Shown here piece after piece: positions 43,418-52,198 of a stretch of DNA of 64,000 bases (the stretch's first letter is position 1; each line of letters starts with the position of its first letter). The notes below the pieces were generated by a model that was not told where the DNA came from, did no database searches, and was given only the letters and a program-made list of their open reading frames with translations. This DNA is from Enterococcus pallens ATCC BAA-351 (lineage in GTDB: Bacteria; Bacillota; Bacilli; Lactobacillales; Enterococcaceae): positions 1-64,000 of the forward strand of contig NZ_ASWD01000008.1 in NCBI RefSeq assembly GCF_000407485.1, written 5' to 3'. Both the position numbers and the translations under genes were made by a program.

Positions 43418-43467
43418 ACATGAATTTATTTTTCCGCTAGCAGGAAGAATAAATTCATGTTTTTTTA
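43418..43467 (+). terminator. Strong terminator after the stand-alone EIIA
   Basis: ACATGAATTTATT pairs perfectly with AATAAATTCATGT around an inner TTCC/GGAA stem, then seven T. Confidence 0.9.
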
Positions 43468-43541
43468 TGTGGGAAAAATAGGGATGATAAAGGAATTTGG
43501 TCCACTGCAATCCAAGGATTTACAATTATTAAATGCACCTC

Positions 43542-43657
43542 ATTCGAGCACAAAAGAGTATTTAAGTGAAAAAAATAAAATAAATAGCGTTTACAAGCTC
43601 GTTATTGCGTGATATACTCATTTACGAGTAGAAGTGAGTTAGAAAATGTGCTCGAAT
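43542..43657 (+). promoter_or_regulatory. Promoter with candidate cre and flanking inverted repeats
   Basis: Promoter -35 TTTACA (43592-43597), 17 nt, -10 TATACT (43615-43620). A cre-like sequence (reverse TGTAAACGCTATTT, 12 of 14 to WGNAARCGNWWWCA) covers 43584-43597 and the -35. An 11-bp inverted repeat ATTCGAGCACA (43542-43552) / TGTGCTCGAAT (43647-43657) brackets the promoter, and TACTC-N6-GAGTA (43617-43632) overlaps the -10. This looks like an operator with two distant half-sites. No regulator gene is adjacent. Confidence 0.6.
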
Positions 43658-43673
43658 ATGAGGAGGTTAAGGA

Positions 43674-44753
43674 ATGACTGTGTTACTTGAGTCAAGAGTA
43701 TTAAGTTTAGTGAAGCCTGAGGTAATCCAAGAGGTTACTAAAGAAAGAGAAGTTAAAGAGGGTTGGGTAGCCATCGAACCTACATATGCTAGTATCTGCC
43801 ATGCAGATTTAAGATATTTTGCAGGCTTGCGGCGACCAGAAGCGTTGGCTAAGAAACTTCCGATGGCTTTATTGCATGAAGGAATTGGAGTAGTAAAAGC
43901 ATCCGGTTCTCCAGATTTTGCAAAAGGAGACCGTGTGGTAGTGGTACCTAATATTCCGGGAACGATCCTTCACCCGGAGATAGAACAAAAAGCAGAGGTT
44001 CCGCCTAACTATTCGAAGGGCAATGCCTTTTTAGGCAGCGGCTACGATGGTTTAGCACAAAGTGTCTTAGTTCACCCGGCAGAGTGCTTAGTTCGAATAC
44101 CGGATGAAATTCCAGCAGAAATTGCGGTATTGTCTGAATTGTCTTCTGTTTCTCATCATGCAATTAGTCATGTGAAGGATAAGCTGGTAAAAGAGGATAC
44201 CCGCGTTGCTTTATTCGGTGATGGACCTGTAGGCTACTTTACGTCAGTGATGTTGAGATATTTATATGGTGTAAAGGCTGATCGTTTCATGGTATTTGGT
44301 GCTGCGGAGGATAAGCTGGCAAACTTTGATTTTGCACGGACTGCGAATGTTTTAAGCTATGATTTTGAAAATGAACCAGAGAAATTTGATGTCGTGATTG
44401 AGTGTACCGGCGGTCGTTTCAGCGAAAGTGCAATTAACCAAGCGATTATGATTGCTGATTCATTAGCAGACATCATTTTTATGGGAGTAACTGAGGACTT
44501 AGTACCGATTAATACCCGTGATATTTTAGAAAAAGGGATTACAGTTCACGGCAGCAGCCGCTCATCTACAGTTGATTTTGCAGCAGTGGTTGAAGGAATG
44601 AGAAACGCGGAATATCGAGCAGCGTTGAAAAAAATCTTACCGCAGCAAATTACGGAAATTTCAAACGGTGAAGATTTTAGCCGAATGATGGAAAAATTTG
44701 TTGAAAATCCAGGCTGGAATAAAACAGTGATGCATTTTAATTGGCAGGCATAA
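43674..44753 (+). CDS. TarJ-like ribitol-5-phosphate dehydrogenase homologue
   Basis: 359 aa, medium-chain dehydrogenase. Catalytic zinc ligands are suggested by Cys42 (SICHAD) and His68-Glu69 (LLHEG); the four-Cys structural zinc loop of typical alcohol dehydrogenases is absent, as in TarJ. The Rossmann part reads FGDGPVGYFTSVMLR. The C-terminal half shares the ECTGGRFSESAINQ and GSSRSS pattern with TarJ (ribulose-5-P reductase of wall teichoic acid). Here it heads a mannose-family PTS operon with no tarI, so a catabolic role is likelier: oxidation of an incoming polyol phosphate such as ribitol-5-P to ribulose-5-P. The substrate is inference. Confidence 0.8.
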   Translation: MTVLLESRVLSLVKPEVIQEVTKEREVKEGWVAIEPTYASICHADLRYFAGLRRPEALAKKLPMALLHEGIGVVKASGSPDFAKGDRVVVVPNIPGTILHPEIEQKAEVPPNYSKGNAFLGSGYDGLAQSVLVHPAECLVRIPDEIPAEIAVLSELSSVSHHAISHVKDKLVKEDTRVALFGDGPVGYFTSVMLRYLYGVKADRFMVFGAAEDKLANFDFARTANVLSYDFENEPEKFDVVIECTGGRFSESAINQAIMIADSLADIIFMGVTEDLVPINTRDILEKGITVHGSSRSSTVDFAAVVEGMRNAEYRAALKKILPQQITEISNGEDFSRMMEKFVENPGWNKTVMHFNWQA

Positions 44754-44771
44754 ACAGAAAGGCGGGAAATG

Positions 44772-45203
44772 ATGGCAGGAATTTTATTAGTAACACATGG
44801 AGAAATGGCTAACGGAATTATGGACAGCTTAAGTCTGATTATGGGTGAGCAGGAAAATTATCTGACACTAGGCTTAAAGCATGGCGATGACATCGGCGAA
44901 TTTAATGAGCAAATTCAAAAGGGGATTGTTCAATTAGATCGAGGCAACGGTGTGCTGGTAATAGTGGATCTGTTTTCTGCCAGTCCTTACAATCAGGCAG
45001 CTATGTGTTTTAGTCAGTTGCAAGGCGCTCATCAATATCGCTTGGTTTCTGGTGTGAATCTGCCGATGGTTGTGGAAGCCTTTAATCAGCGACTGATTGG
45101 TTCCGATTTGGAAACAATGTACCAGGCAGCTATGCAGACTGGACGAGAAGGAATTAAAGAGTTTTTTGAAGAGATGGAAAAAATTAATCAGAGGAGCGTT
45201 TAA
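44772..45203 (+). CDS. PTS mannose-family EIIA
   Basis: 143 aa from the second of two adjacent ATGs (the first is 44769). Phospho-His9 is in LVTHGEMANG; the second loop reads DLFSASP. It gives phosphate to the EIIB encoded immediately downstream (2-nt gap). It differs clearly from the stand-alone EIIA at 43.0 kb, so the two are not a recent duplication. Part of a five-gene operon. Confidence 0.93.
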   Translation: MAGILLVTHGEMANGIMDSLSLIMGEQENYLTLGLKHGDDIGEFNEQIQKGIVQLDRGNGVLVIVDLFSASPYNQAAMCFSQLQGAHQYRLVSGVNLPMVVEAFNQRLIGSDLETMYQAAMQTGREGIKEFFEEMEKINQRSV

Positions 45204-45205
45204 AA

Positions 45206-45679
45206 ATGGGAGAAATTGTATTAGCAAGAATCGATGATCGTTTAATTCATGGACAGGTAATGACTGCCTGGCTGCAGTTTACTGGAGGCAATCATATCGT
45301 GATTGTAGATGATGCCACAGCAGGGGATGAATTTACCAAATCCATCATGTCAATGGCGGTTCCCAACGGCATTAAGCTTTCTATTTTAGGGATTGCCGAT
45401 GGTTCTGCTTTGTTAAAAGATATTCCCGCTAATGAAAAGGTCATTATTTTAGCCAAAGAGCCGCAAACTTATCTGCAGCTGATTGAAAATGGTGTAAAGC
45501 TGGATGAAGTTATTATCGGTGGTATGGGTGCTAGAAAAGACCGCAAGAGCTTCTACAAAAATATTTCAGCGACGGAAGAAGAAAAAGAAACCTTCAGAAA
45601 AATTATTGCAAACGGTGTCAAAATGAAAATCCATGTGATTCCTGATCAAGGCTCACAAGCAATTGATAATCTATTATAA
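45206..45679 (+). CDS. PTS mannose-family EIIB
   Basis: 157 aa. Phospho-His15 is in RIDDRLIHGQV, the hallmark of this family. It passes phosphate from EIIA to the sugar bound by EIIC-EIID. SD AGAGGAG lies upstream; the gap to EIIC is 15 nt. Confidence 0.95.
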   Translation: MGEIVLARIDDRLIHGQVMTAWLQFTGGNHIVIVDDATAGDEFTKSIMSMAVPNGIKLSILGIADGSALLKDIPANEKVIILAKEPQTYLQLIENGVKLDEVIIGGMGARKDRKSFYKNISATEEEKETFRKIIANGVKMKIHVIPDQGSQAIDNLL

Positions 45680-45694
45680 GAAGGAAGTGGAAAA

Positions 45695-46462
45695 ATGAAA
45701 ATCAGCTTAATCCAAGCGATTTTAATCGGTGTTGTTTATTATTTGGGTATTAATGGAACGCCTTGGCTTTCGCTTGTCGGCACACACGGCTGGATGCGGC
45801 CTTTAGTCAATGGAACGGTAGTAGGACTTATTTTAGGTGATCCAGTTCAAGGGTGTATCATTGGTGCGGCAATCAACCTGCCTTATTTAGCATTTATCTC
45901 GGCTGGAGGAACTGTAGCAATGGACCCAGCCTTGGCGGGAACCTTAGGAACGGCTTTGGCAATGGCTGCTAATGTTGAACCTTCTGTTGCGACGACGCTT
46001 GCTGTGCCGTTAGGGTTGTTAGGTACGTTGGTATGGGTAGCCCATATGACCGTGGATATTACATTTGTCCATATGGCAGATAAAGCAGCAGAAGAAGGAA
46101 ATATTGATCGAATCAACTGGCTGCATATTGTTCCACCGCAATTGTTCTTATTATTGATTACAGTTGTACCTGTCGCTGCCGCTGCATACTTAGGTGCGGA
46201 TGCTGTAGAAGGTGTTGTCGATGCCTTGGGTGGTAAACCACTAGCTGTCTTGTCGGCGATTGGCGGAATCTTGCCTGCGTTAGGGATTGCCATGAACTTG
46301 CGGGCAATGAACGGTAAAGGAACCCTGTTGTTCTTTATACTTGGCTTCATGTTGGCAGTTTACTCAGGCTTGCCAGCGGTTCCGATTGCTATCTTTGCTA
46401 TAGTAATTGGTTATGTGTTTACTGAGTTGTATCTAAAGGATAAAAATGGAGGTATGGCTTGA
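45695..46462 (+). CDS. PTS mannose-family EIIC
   Basis: 255 aa membrane permease subunit with about seven to eight hydrophobic segments and the family's GDPVQGCIIGAAINL region. It forms the translocation channel with EIID, whose start codon overlaps this gene's stop. Confidence 0.94.
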   Translation: MKISLIQAILIGVVYYLGINGTPWLSLVGTHGWMRPLVNGTVVGLILGDPVQGCIIGAAINLPYLAFISAGGTVAMDPALAGTLGTALAMAANVEPSVATTLAVPLGLLGTLVWVAHMTVDITFVHMADKAAEEGNIDRINWLHIVPPQLFLLLITVVPVAAAAYLGADAVEGVVDALGGKPLAVLSAIGGILPALGIAMNLRAMNGKGTLLFFILGFMLAVYSGLPAVPIAIFAIVIGYVFTELYLKDKNGGMA

Positions 46463-47316
46463 TGGAACAAACCACAGTGGAACAACCAAAATTACTATCT
46501 AAAAAAGATGTGGTCAAAGCCTTTTGGCGTTGGACCTTCTTCTCTCATGCTAACTACAATTACGAGCGCCTGCAGGCAACTGGTGTTGTTCATGCCTTCA
46601 GCCCTATTTTGAAAAAATTATATGGTAAAGACGAAGATGAAATGAAGGCGGCCTTGGACCGACACATGCAATTCTTCAATACAGAGCCTTCCTTTGGCGG
46701 ACCAGTTTTATCCATGGTTATTGCGATGGAGGAAGAGCGGGCCAGCGGTGCTGAAATCAATGACCAAACGATCAACGGCTTGAAGACTGGGCTGATGGGA
46801 CCTTTGGCTGGGATTGGCGATACCTTATGGCAAGGAACTTTAATCCCGATCTTGCTTTCCTTTACTTTACCATTTGGTGCTCAAGGAAATATTATTATGG
46901 GACCTGTGCTTTTCTTTGCTCTACATTGGATCATTATGACGGTATTGGCTTACTTCTTATGGATCCAAGGCTATGAACAAGGAAAAGAAGGGATTCAAAA
47001 ACTGATGGCTGGCGGCCGACTGTCTTATATTATGACCCTTTCGCAAACTTTGGGAGCAATAGTCATCGGCTCACTGGCAGCTAATTTTGTCAAACTTGCT
47101 ACGCCGCTGCAGGTTCATTTAAGTGGGAAAGAATCATTGTCCATTCAAACAGACGTACTGGACAGCTTAGTAAAAGGGATTTTGCCGTTAGGTGTAACCC
47201 TATTAACTTACTACCTGTTAAAGGTTAAAAAATATACACCAACTAAAGTTTTAGTGATTCAAATTATTGGTGGTGCGATCTTGGCAGCCTTGGGCTTGGT
47301 GGTTAATTCCCTATAG
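46462..47316 (+). CDS. PTS mannose-family EIID
   Basis: 284 aa. N-terminal soluble part with FWRWTFFSHANYNYERLQ, the GPLAGIGDTLWQG family signature near residue 112, then several TM segments at the C-terminus. ATG 46462 shares its A with the last base of the EIIC stop. Last gene of the operon; a terminator follows at 47.42 kb. Substrate specificity cannot be read from sequence. Confidence 0.94.
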   Translation: MEQTTVEQPKLLSKKDVVKAFWRWTFFSHANYNYERLQATGVVHAFSPILKKLYGKDEDEMKAALDRHMQFFNTEPSFGGPVLSMVIAMEEERASGAEINDQTINGLKTGLMGPLAGIGDTLWQGTLIPILLSFTLPFGAQGNIIMGPVLFFALHWIIMTVLAYFLWIQGYEQGKEGIQKLMAGGRLSYIMTLSQTLGAIVIGSLAANFVKLATPLQVHLSGKESLSIQTDVLDSLVKGILPLGVTLLTYYLLKVKKYTPTKVLVIQIIGGAILAALGLVVNSL

Positions 47317-47419
47317 TCTTAGTATTTAGTTGTCAATGAGCAGGGAACAGAGAAATATAGGAAAAGAACGCTTCAAGCAATTCATATAATGTCCCTACGT
47401 AAATAGGAAAAACTACTTG

Positions 47420-47453
47420 AGTCGGCAGATACGTATCTGCCGGCTTTCTTTGT
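47420..47453 (+). terminator. Terminator of the mannose-family PTS operon
   Basis: Perfect palindrome CGGCAGATAC-GTATCTGCCG, then GCTTTCTTT. It lies just before the convergent hypothetical gene and could work in both directions. Confidence 0.8.
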
Positions 47454-47473
47454 GCTCAGATTCTTAGTTAAGG

Positions 47474-48442
47474 CTATTTCCGCCTATTCCGCTTCCGGTT
47501 CTTTTTCTTGCTGGTGTTCTTGCGCAGCGCTTTTTCCAGCTCAAGATTCCGCTTTTTTTTCTTTTTTTTGCCAGTTGCAGTCAAGTCTTTCCAGCTGGGC
47601 ATCCGATCCGTTGGGACTTTGCCGGCTTTTTTCTTCTTCGTATCATTCGAAGCTTGTGTCTGCTCTGACTGATTAACGGGCGGAGCTGACTGAGCCTCAG
47701 TATCTGCGTCTGCTTTATCACCATCGTTTGGCACGGCCTTTTTAGCTGGCTGTTCGGTTAATTGTTCGCCTGCTTCTTCCGCCGTGTCTTCTTCATTGCG
47801 AATGTCGAAGTTGCGGGTGCGTTCATCAGGGGCGAAGTCCAGCCAAACCACTTGGGTGAATTGACGAAGACCATCCTTTTGGAAAACGGTTAAATTTCCT
47901 AAAATATCTAAAAGAGTCCGATGTTCTTCAGGTGAACGCAGACACACTACGTTACTTAAGCTCCAGGTGTGCATTTTGTTGGTTTCATCTAAGAAGCCGG
48001 CCTTCAATTTTTGTCTGCTGTCGACGGGTTGCTCCCCAGAAATTAGTGCAGGGCGCAAGGGTTCTATCTGTAAACGCGCTTGTTGCGTCAGCTCGTTGAA
48101 TTCTTGTTGGTTTTTGTATAGGCGGTTGATGACAGTTTGCCATTCTTTATCAGTGGTAAAATAATCTTGGAAGTAGATGCATAAATGACGAACGGAGGCT
48201 GGAACTTCGCCAGTTAGGAATAAGTCGCGCACTTGTTTTTTTGCGACAAAGGATAGATCAAGAGGACTAAATGCATTGCGTACCATGATGGCTACACAAA
48301 ATTGAATGAAAAACGCAGTATTTTTGGTTTCCGATAAAAAAGCTTCTAAGCGGCTGGAAAGAGTCTCGCGTTTTTTTAGGGTGAAGACCTGTCTTTTTCC
48401 GAAGGGATGGGCTGATTTGTCCATAAGTGATTTCGCTGTCAT
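47474..48442 (-). CDS. Hypothetical protein with lysine-rich C-terminal tail
   Basis: 322 aa; family not recognised. Residues about 1-215 look globular with mixed helix and strand and no signal peptide or TM helix. About 215-260 is acidic and low-complexity (EEDTAEEAGEQ). About 265-322 is strongly basic, ending in runs of K and R (KKKKKKRNLELEKAL, KKKNRKRNRRK). Such a tail suggests binding to nucleic acid, ribosomes or phospholipid head groups. SD AAGGAGATG precedes the ATG, and a sigma-A-type promoter lies 110 nt upstream. Monocistronic. Confidence 0.75.
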   Translation of the reverse strand: MTAKSLMDKSAHPFGKRQVFTLKKRETLSSRLEAFLSETKNTAFFIQFCVAIMVRNAFSPLDLSFVAKKQVRDLFLTGEVPASVRHLCIYFQDYFTTDKEWQTVINRLYKNQQEFNELTQQARLQIEPLRPALISGEQPVDSRQKLKAGFLDETNKMHTWSLSNVVCLRSPEEHRTLLDILGNLTVFQKDGLRQFTQVVWLDFAPDERTRNFDIRNEEDTAEEAGEQLTEQPAKKAVPNDGDKADADTEAQSAPPVNQSEQTQASNDTKKKKAGKVPTDRMPSWKDLTATGKKKKKKRNLELEKALRKNTSKKKNRKRNRRK

Positions 48443-48923
48443 TTTTTTACATCTCCTTGTAGTTGTTTAATTTTTCTTTTTACTAATTGTTGGGTGTTTG
48501 ATTGAATAATTCATTCAAGTATTTGAAAGGAAGCGTTTTACCGATCAATTTGTTTAAAGAATACCGTAAAAGGGCGTACTTTTCAACGATTTATTTTTTG
48601 TTTTATAATTGGTTTATTTTGAAATAAATGTAAAGGTATTTAGCTTTAGTAAACTGTTTTACTCAATTAGATGCTAGCTTTTAACTCGCTAAAACCTTAC
48701 TAGCGCAAGAGATTGAAAAATCTTTTAATAAAGTGATATGTTATTTAAGAAAATGTAATTGCGAAGTTTTGCGATGAAAAATCGTTTCATATAAAGTCCT
48801 TTTTTTCTATTTTAGCGGAAAAAAATGAGCAATTTTTTTTTAGGAAATGGGGAAAAATTATGGGAGGAAGACGAATATAAAAAAAGTTCTTTGATTTATT
48901 TAAAAAAATTATAATTTTGCGTA
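48443..48923. other. Intergenic, AT-rich; promoter of the hypothetical gene
   Basis: Leftward promoter: -35 TTGAAA (48581-48586), 17-nt spacer, -10 TATTCT (48558-48563). A dyad TTGAAT-N5-ATTCAA lies at 48502-48518 in the leader. From 48600 to 48920 no gene was found; the 65-codon minus-strand frame at 48787-48984 is low-complexity and overlaps the pox end. Confidence 0.55.
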
Positions 48924-48957
48924 AAAACCCAGCTGGATGAACCAGCTGGGTAGGATT
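48924..48957 (-). terminator. pox terminator
   Basis: Read leftward: ACCCAGCTGG-ttcat-CCAGCTGGGTTTTT. Confidence 0.92.
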
Positions 48958-48961
48958 ATTT

Positions 48962-50689
48962 CTATTGTTCACGCAATAGTTCACCTAAAGCAGGCATGTC
49001 GTGAACTTGGTATTTTTCTTTAAAGGCTTGAATTTCTTCTGTTGAGAATTTCTCAGGATCCAGCTGTAATTCTTCTACTGGTAATGGACGAGCATTCTCG
49101 ATTTTTACATCAATCACTACTGGACGTTTGCTGTTTTTAGCAGCATCAAAGGCAGGTTGTAATTGACTGTATTCAGTAATAGTGAAGCCGTCAGCTCCCA
49201 TGGCTTCAGCAGCCTTACCAAAGTCAGCGCCACCTAGGAAAACGCCAAATTTCTTTTGTTCAGTGTCTTCCTGCTCTGCTTCAATGAAACCAAATGATTC
49301 ATTGGAGAAGACCACGTTAATGATTGGCAATTCATATTTTACTTGAGTCATAATGTCTTGCATCACCATAGCAAAGCCGCCATCGCCACTAAAAGTAAAG
49401 ACTTGGCGTTCAGGATAGCTTAATTGAGCAGCAATCCCGCCTGGTACACCATTTCCCATCGTTGCAAACCATCCTGAAGTAGTATGCAATTGTTTGCCAT
49501 TCATTTCTAAATGACGGATGGCATGGATCGTGGTGTTGCCGACATCTGTAACGAAGATAGCATCTTCTTCAGCAATGCGGTTGATTTCTTTAAAGACTGG
49601 TTCTGGACGTAATGGAGAGCGATTATCGTCATAAAAGCTCTTACGCCAGTTATGCCAGTTTTGAATATTGGTTTGATTGGCTTTTAGCCAGTGATCAGCT
49701 GGACGTGCTTGACCTAATTCCACCATTCGGCGCAAGGCTGTATTAGCATCACCTAAAATGGCAACATCTGTATGGTGGCGACGACCCAACTTGCTCATAT
49801 CGATATCCACTTGGATAAACTTCGCTTCTGGGTTGAAGAAGTAAGCCGCAAATGGGAAATCGCTGCCGACGAAAACAATCAAATCGGCTACAGCTAGAGC
49901 TTCATTGGCAGGTTTGGTTGCTACCCGTGCAGCAAATCCCAAGAAGTTTTCGTAGGTATCAGGAATAATTCCTTTGGCTAAAACAGCTGCAGCAACTGGC
50001 ATAGAGAAGTGTTCCGCAAAGGCTTTGATTTCTTCAAAACCGCCACGAGTTCCTTGACCTACGTAAAGAACCGGTTGTTTAGCTGCTTCAATTAAAGGAA
50101 TTGCTGCTTGTAAATCTTCTTCAGCAGGCATAATTACTCCTTTACGATGATTCTTCGCTGTTGCAATTTCTTGTTCTTCAATATCCTCGAAGCCAAAATC
50201 AACGGGAATAGTTACTACGGCTACCCCTTTATGCTCGTAAGCCGCTTTAATCGCTTCATCCACTAAATGGGGCAGGCTTTCTGGTGTCATAGCAGTCCGG
50301 TTGTAGATGCTGACATCAGCGAACATTGGATTTTCATTTAATTCTTGGAAAGAATTGTAGTTCATGGCGGTTGAAGCAACTTGCCCCAACAAAGCAACAA
50401 CTGGCACATGATCCATTTGAGCATCATATAAACCATTGATTAAATGGCTTGCTCCGGGACCAGCTGAACCGAATACGGCACCAACCTTACCTGTTAATTT
50501 TGCATCCGCTGCCGCCGCTAGTGCACCGACTTCTTCGTGGCGGACTTGAACATATTTAACACTTTCTCGTTCTTTGTATAAAGCATCCATCGTTGAGTTG
50601 AAGGAACCTCCAGGGATTCCGTAAATATGATCGACGCCCCAAGCTTCGAACACTTTGACCATTGCAATAGCAGCATTAATTTTTGTCAT
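48962..50689 (-). CDS. pox: Pyruvate oxidase (acetyl-phosphate forming)
   Basis: 575 aa, ThDP- and FAD-dependent: pyruvate + Pi + O2 gives acetyl phosphate + CO2 + H2O2. Three domains as in the POX/AHAS family: PYR (1-180; catalytic Glu in VRHEEVGALAAAA), FAD-binding middle (about 190-345), and PP with the GDGGFAMVMQD ThDP motif. The close match of GIPGGSFNSTMDAL to Pox5/SpxB-type enzymes favours pyruvate oxidase over acetolactate synthase. ATG 50689 is chosen over a GTG at 50698. The promoter overlaps a cre-like element. Confidence 0.9.
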   Translation of the reverse strand: MTKINAAIAMVKVFEAWGVDHIYGIPGGSFNSTMDALYKERESVKYVQVRHEEVGALAAAADAKLTGKVGAVFGSAGPGASHLINGLYDAQMDHVPVVALLGQVASTAMNYNSFQELNENPMFADVSIYNRTAMTPESLPHLVDEAIKAAYEHKGVAVVTIPVDFGFEDIEEQEIATAKNHRKGVIMPAEEDLQAAIPLIEAAKQPVLYVGQGTRGGFEEIKAFAEHFSMPVAAAVLAKGIIPDTYENFLGFAARVATKPANEALAVADLIVFVGSDFPFAAYFFNPEAKFIQVDIDMSKLGRRHHTDVAILGDANTALRRMVELGQARPADHWLKANQTNIQNWHNWRKSFYDDNRSPLRPEPVFKEINRIAEEDAIFVTDVGNTTIHAIRHLEMNGKQLHTTSGWFATMGNGVPGGIAAQLSYPERQVFTFSGDGGFAMVMQDIMTQVKYELPIINVVFSNESFGFIEAEQEDTEQKKFGVFLGGADFGKAAEAMGADGFTITEYSQLQPAFDAAKNSKRPVVIDVKIENARPLPVEELQLDPEKFSTEEIQAFKEKYQVHDMPALGELLREQ

Positions 50690-50724
50690 GTTTCTCACTC
50701 GCTTTCATAATAACTAACAACCCA

Positions 50725-50753
50725 AGTATAACGCTTTTACCAAAACCAACCAA
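50725..50753 (-). promoter_or_regulatory. pox promoter with cre-like overlap
   Basis: Read leftward: -35 TTGGTT (50748-50753), 17 nt, -10 TATACT (50725-50730). The spacer TAAAAGCGTTATAC matches 11 of 14 cre positions, a weak call. Confidence 0.5.
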
Positions 50754-50840
50754 AGAATGTGTTTCGCAGAAGCCTGGATTTGAGGGCTTGTTTATCTTGT
50801 GATAAACTGAAAGTGTGTAAAAACGCTTTAGGAGGTTATT

Positions 50841-51659
50841 ATGACGGAATGGTTGTTGTCGCTGGCTGCTTGGCAGCAGGCACTTGTTGGGACACTATTT
50901 ACTTGGGGAATGACTGCTTTGGGAGCAGCCATGGTTTTTTTCTTTAAAAATATTAATCGCAACGTCTTAAATACGATGCTGGGCTTTGCTTCAGGTGTCA
51001 TGATTGCCGCCAGTTTTTGGTCTTTGCTGGATCCGGCGATTGAAGCGGCAGAGGAGAATGGTTCGATTCCTTGGCTTGTGGTGAGTATCGGCTTTGGATT
51101 AGGCGGACTTTTTTTATACATTGCCGATAAAACGATTCCACACATGCATTTTGGGCCGAACAAAGAAAAAGAAGGCTTGCCTAGCCATTTGAAACGGACG
51201 ATTCTATTAGTATTTTCGATTACCTTACATAATATTCCAGAAGGATTAGCGGTGGGGGTTGCCTTTGGGGCTGCAAATGAGGCAGCGAATCCAACTGCTG
51301 CAGTTTTAGCTGCTATTTCGGTTTCCTTAGGAATTGGGATTCAAAACTTTCCAGAAGGTGCGGCCGTCTCTATCCCGCTGCGGCAGGAGGGGCTCAGCCG
51401 TTGGAAGTCCTTTGTCTATGGTCAGGCTTCTGGAATTGTAGAACCGATTGCTGCGGTAATTGGCGCACTCCTAGTGATGCGGGTTCAACCTTTGCTGCCT
51501 TATGCGCTGGCTTTTGCGGCAGGAGCAATGATCTATGTTGTTATTGAAGAGCTGATTCCAGAGGCGCAAGCAACCACCGACAGCAAGCATCATTTCGGAG
51601 TCTTCGGTGCAATGTCTGGTTTTATTATTATGATGATCTTGGATGTAGCTTTAGGATAA
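50841..51659 (+). CDS. ZIP family metal transporter
   Basis: 272 aa, eight predicted TM helices. The paired metal-site motifs of the GufA/ZupT-like branch are visible: SITLHNIPEGLAVGVAFG (about 130-148) and GIGIQNFPEGAAVSIPL (about 170-186). A loop with HMHFGPNKEKE lies between TM3 and TM4. It probably imports zinc or other divalent metals. SD AGGAGG lies upstream. Single gene; regulator not evident. Confidence 0.9.
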   Translation: MTEWLLSLAAWQQALVGTLFTWGMTALGAAMVFFFKNINRNVLNTMLGFASGVMIAASFWSLLDPAIEAAEENGSIPWLVVSIGFGLGGLFLYIADKTIPHMHFGPNKEKEGLPSHLKRTILLVFSITLHNIPEGLAVGVAFGAANEAANPTAAVLAAISVSLGIGIQNFPEGAAVSIPLRQEGLSRWKSFVYGQASGIVEPIAAVIGALLVMRVQPLLPYALAFAAGAMIYVVIEELIPEAQATTDSKHHFGVFGAMSGFIIMMILDVALG

Positions 51660-51792
51660 ATGGCCGTAGTATCTACTTTAGAAATGTTCCTATTTGTGAA
51701 GAATAACAAAGCTTAAATCGGATTCGCTTCTTAAGAAAATCGGCTGTTTCTTAATGTTTATCGGATAATTTCTTGAAAATGTTCATCTTTTC
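51660..51792. other. Spacer between ZIP gene and csp promoter
   Basis: No gene, and no clear terminator for the ZIP gene was recognised. Confidence 0.4.
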
Positions 51793-51821
51793 TTGCAATT
51801 GCCGACTACAAGTGTTATGCT
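51793..51821 (+). promoter_or_regulatory. csp promoter
   Basis: -35 TTGCAA (51793-51798), 17-nt spacer, -10 TATGCT (51816-51821). The resulting 5' leader is about 120 nt, as usual for cold-shock genes, where the leader controls translation at low temperature. Confidence 0.65.
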
Positions 51822-51948
51822 AACGCTTGTAATACTTTTGATATGTGACTATTTGTTTATCTATAATTTCTTGATACAACACTTCTTTCTACACATCATT
51901 TTTTATTACAAAATAAACACACTTGATGTGTATTTGGAGGTACTTAAT

Positions 51949-52149
51949 ATGAATAACGGTACAGTAAAATGGTTTAACGCAGACAAAGGTTTTGGATTTA
52001 TCACTGGTGAAGATGGAAATGACGTATTTGCTCACTTTTCAGCTATCCAAGGCGACGGCTTCAAAACTTTAGAAGAAGGCCAAGCAGTTTCTTTCGACGT
52101 AGAAGAAGGACAACGCGGACCTCAAGCAACTAACATCGTTAAAGCGTAA
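51949..52149 (+). CDS. csp: Cold-shock protein, CspA family
   Basis: 66 aa, single OB-fold. RNP1 KGFGFI and RNP2 VFAHF are intact. It begins [18 protein letters not shown]. It binds single-stranded RNA/DNA and melts mRNA structure. ATG 51949 has SD GGAGG; 52 in-frame codons upstream cover the long leader and are not coding. Confidence 0.97.
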   Translation: MNNGTVKWFNADKGFGFITGEDGNDVFAHFSAIQGDGFKTLEEGQAVSFDVEEGQRGPQATNIVKA

Positions 52150-52159
52150 TTACATTTAA

Positions 52160-52198
52160 CATTCGAGAGTATAGGCAGATTGCTTATACTCTTTTTTT
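52160..52198 (+). terminator. csp terminator
   Basis: AGAGTATAGGCA-gatt-GCTTATACTCT followed by seven T. Confidence 0.88.

Noticed and set aside
43674-44753. Teichoic-acid locus (tarIJ)
   Set aside because: The TarJ-like gene has no TarI/IspD-type cytidylyltransferase or glycosyltransferase neighbour; it is in a PTS operon.
45883-46350. 155-codon minus-strand frame opposite EIIC
   Set aside because: Long but antisense to a clear PTS gene; composition (A, P, T rich) is the mirror of hydrophobic codons, with no SD.
48787-48984. 65-codon minus-strand frame near the pox 3' end
   Set aside because: AT-rich low-complexity translation that overlaps the pox terminator and stop.
48962-50689. Acetolactate synthase
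   Set aside because: Same ThDP family, but the N-terminal region resembles Pox5/SpxB and there is no small regulatory subunit or ilv/budA partner.
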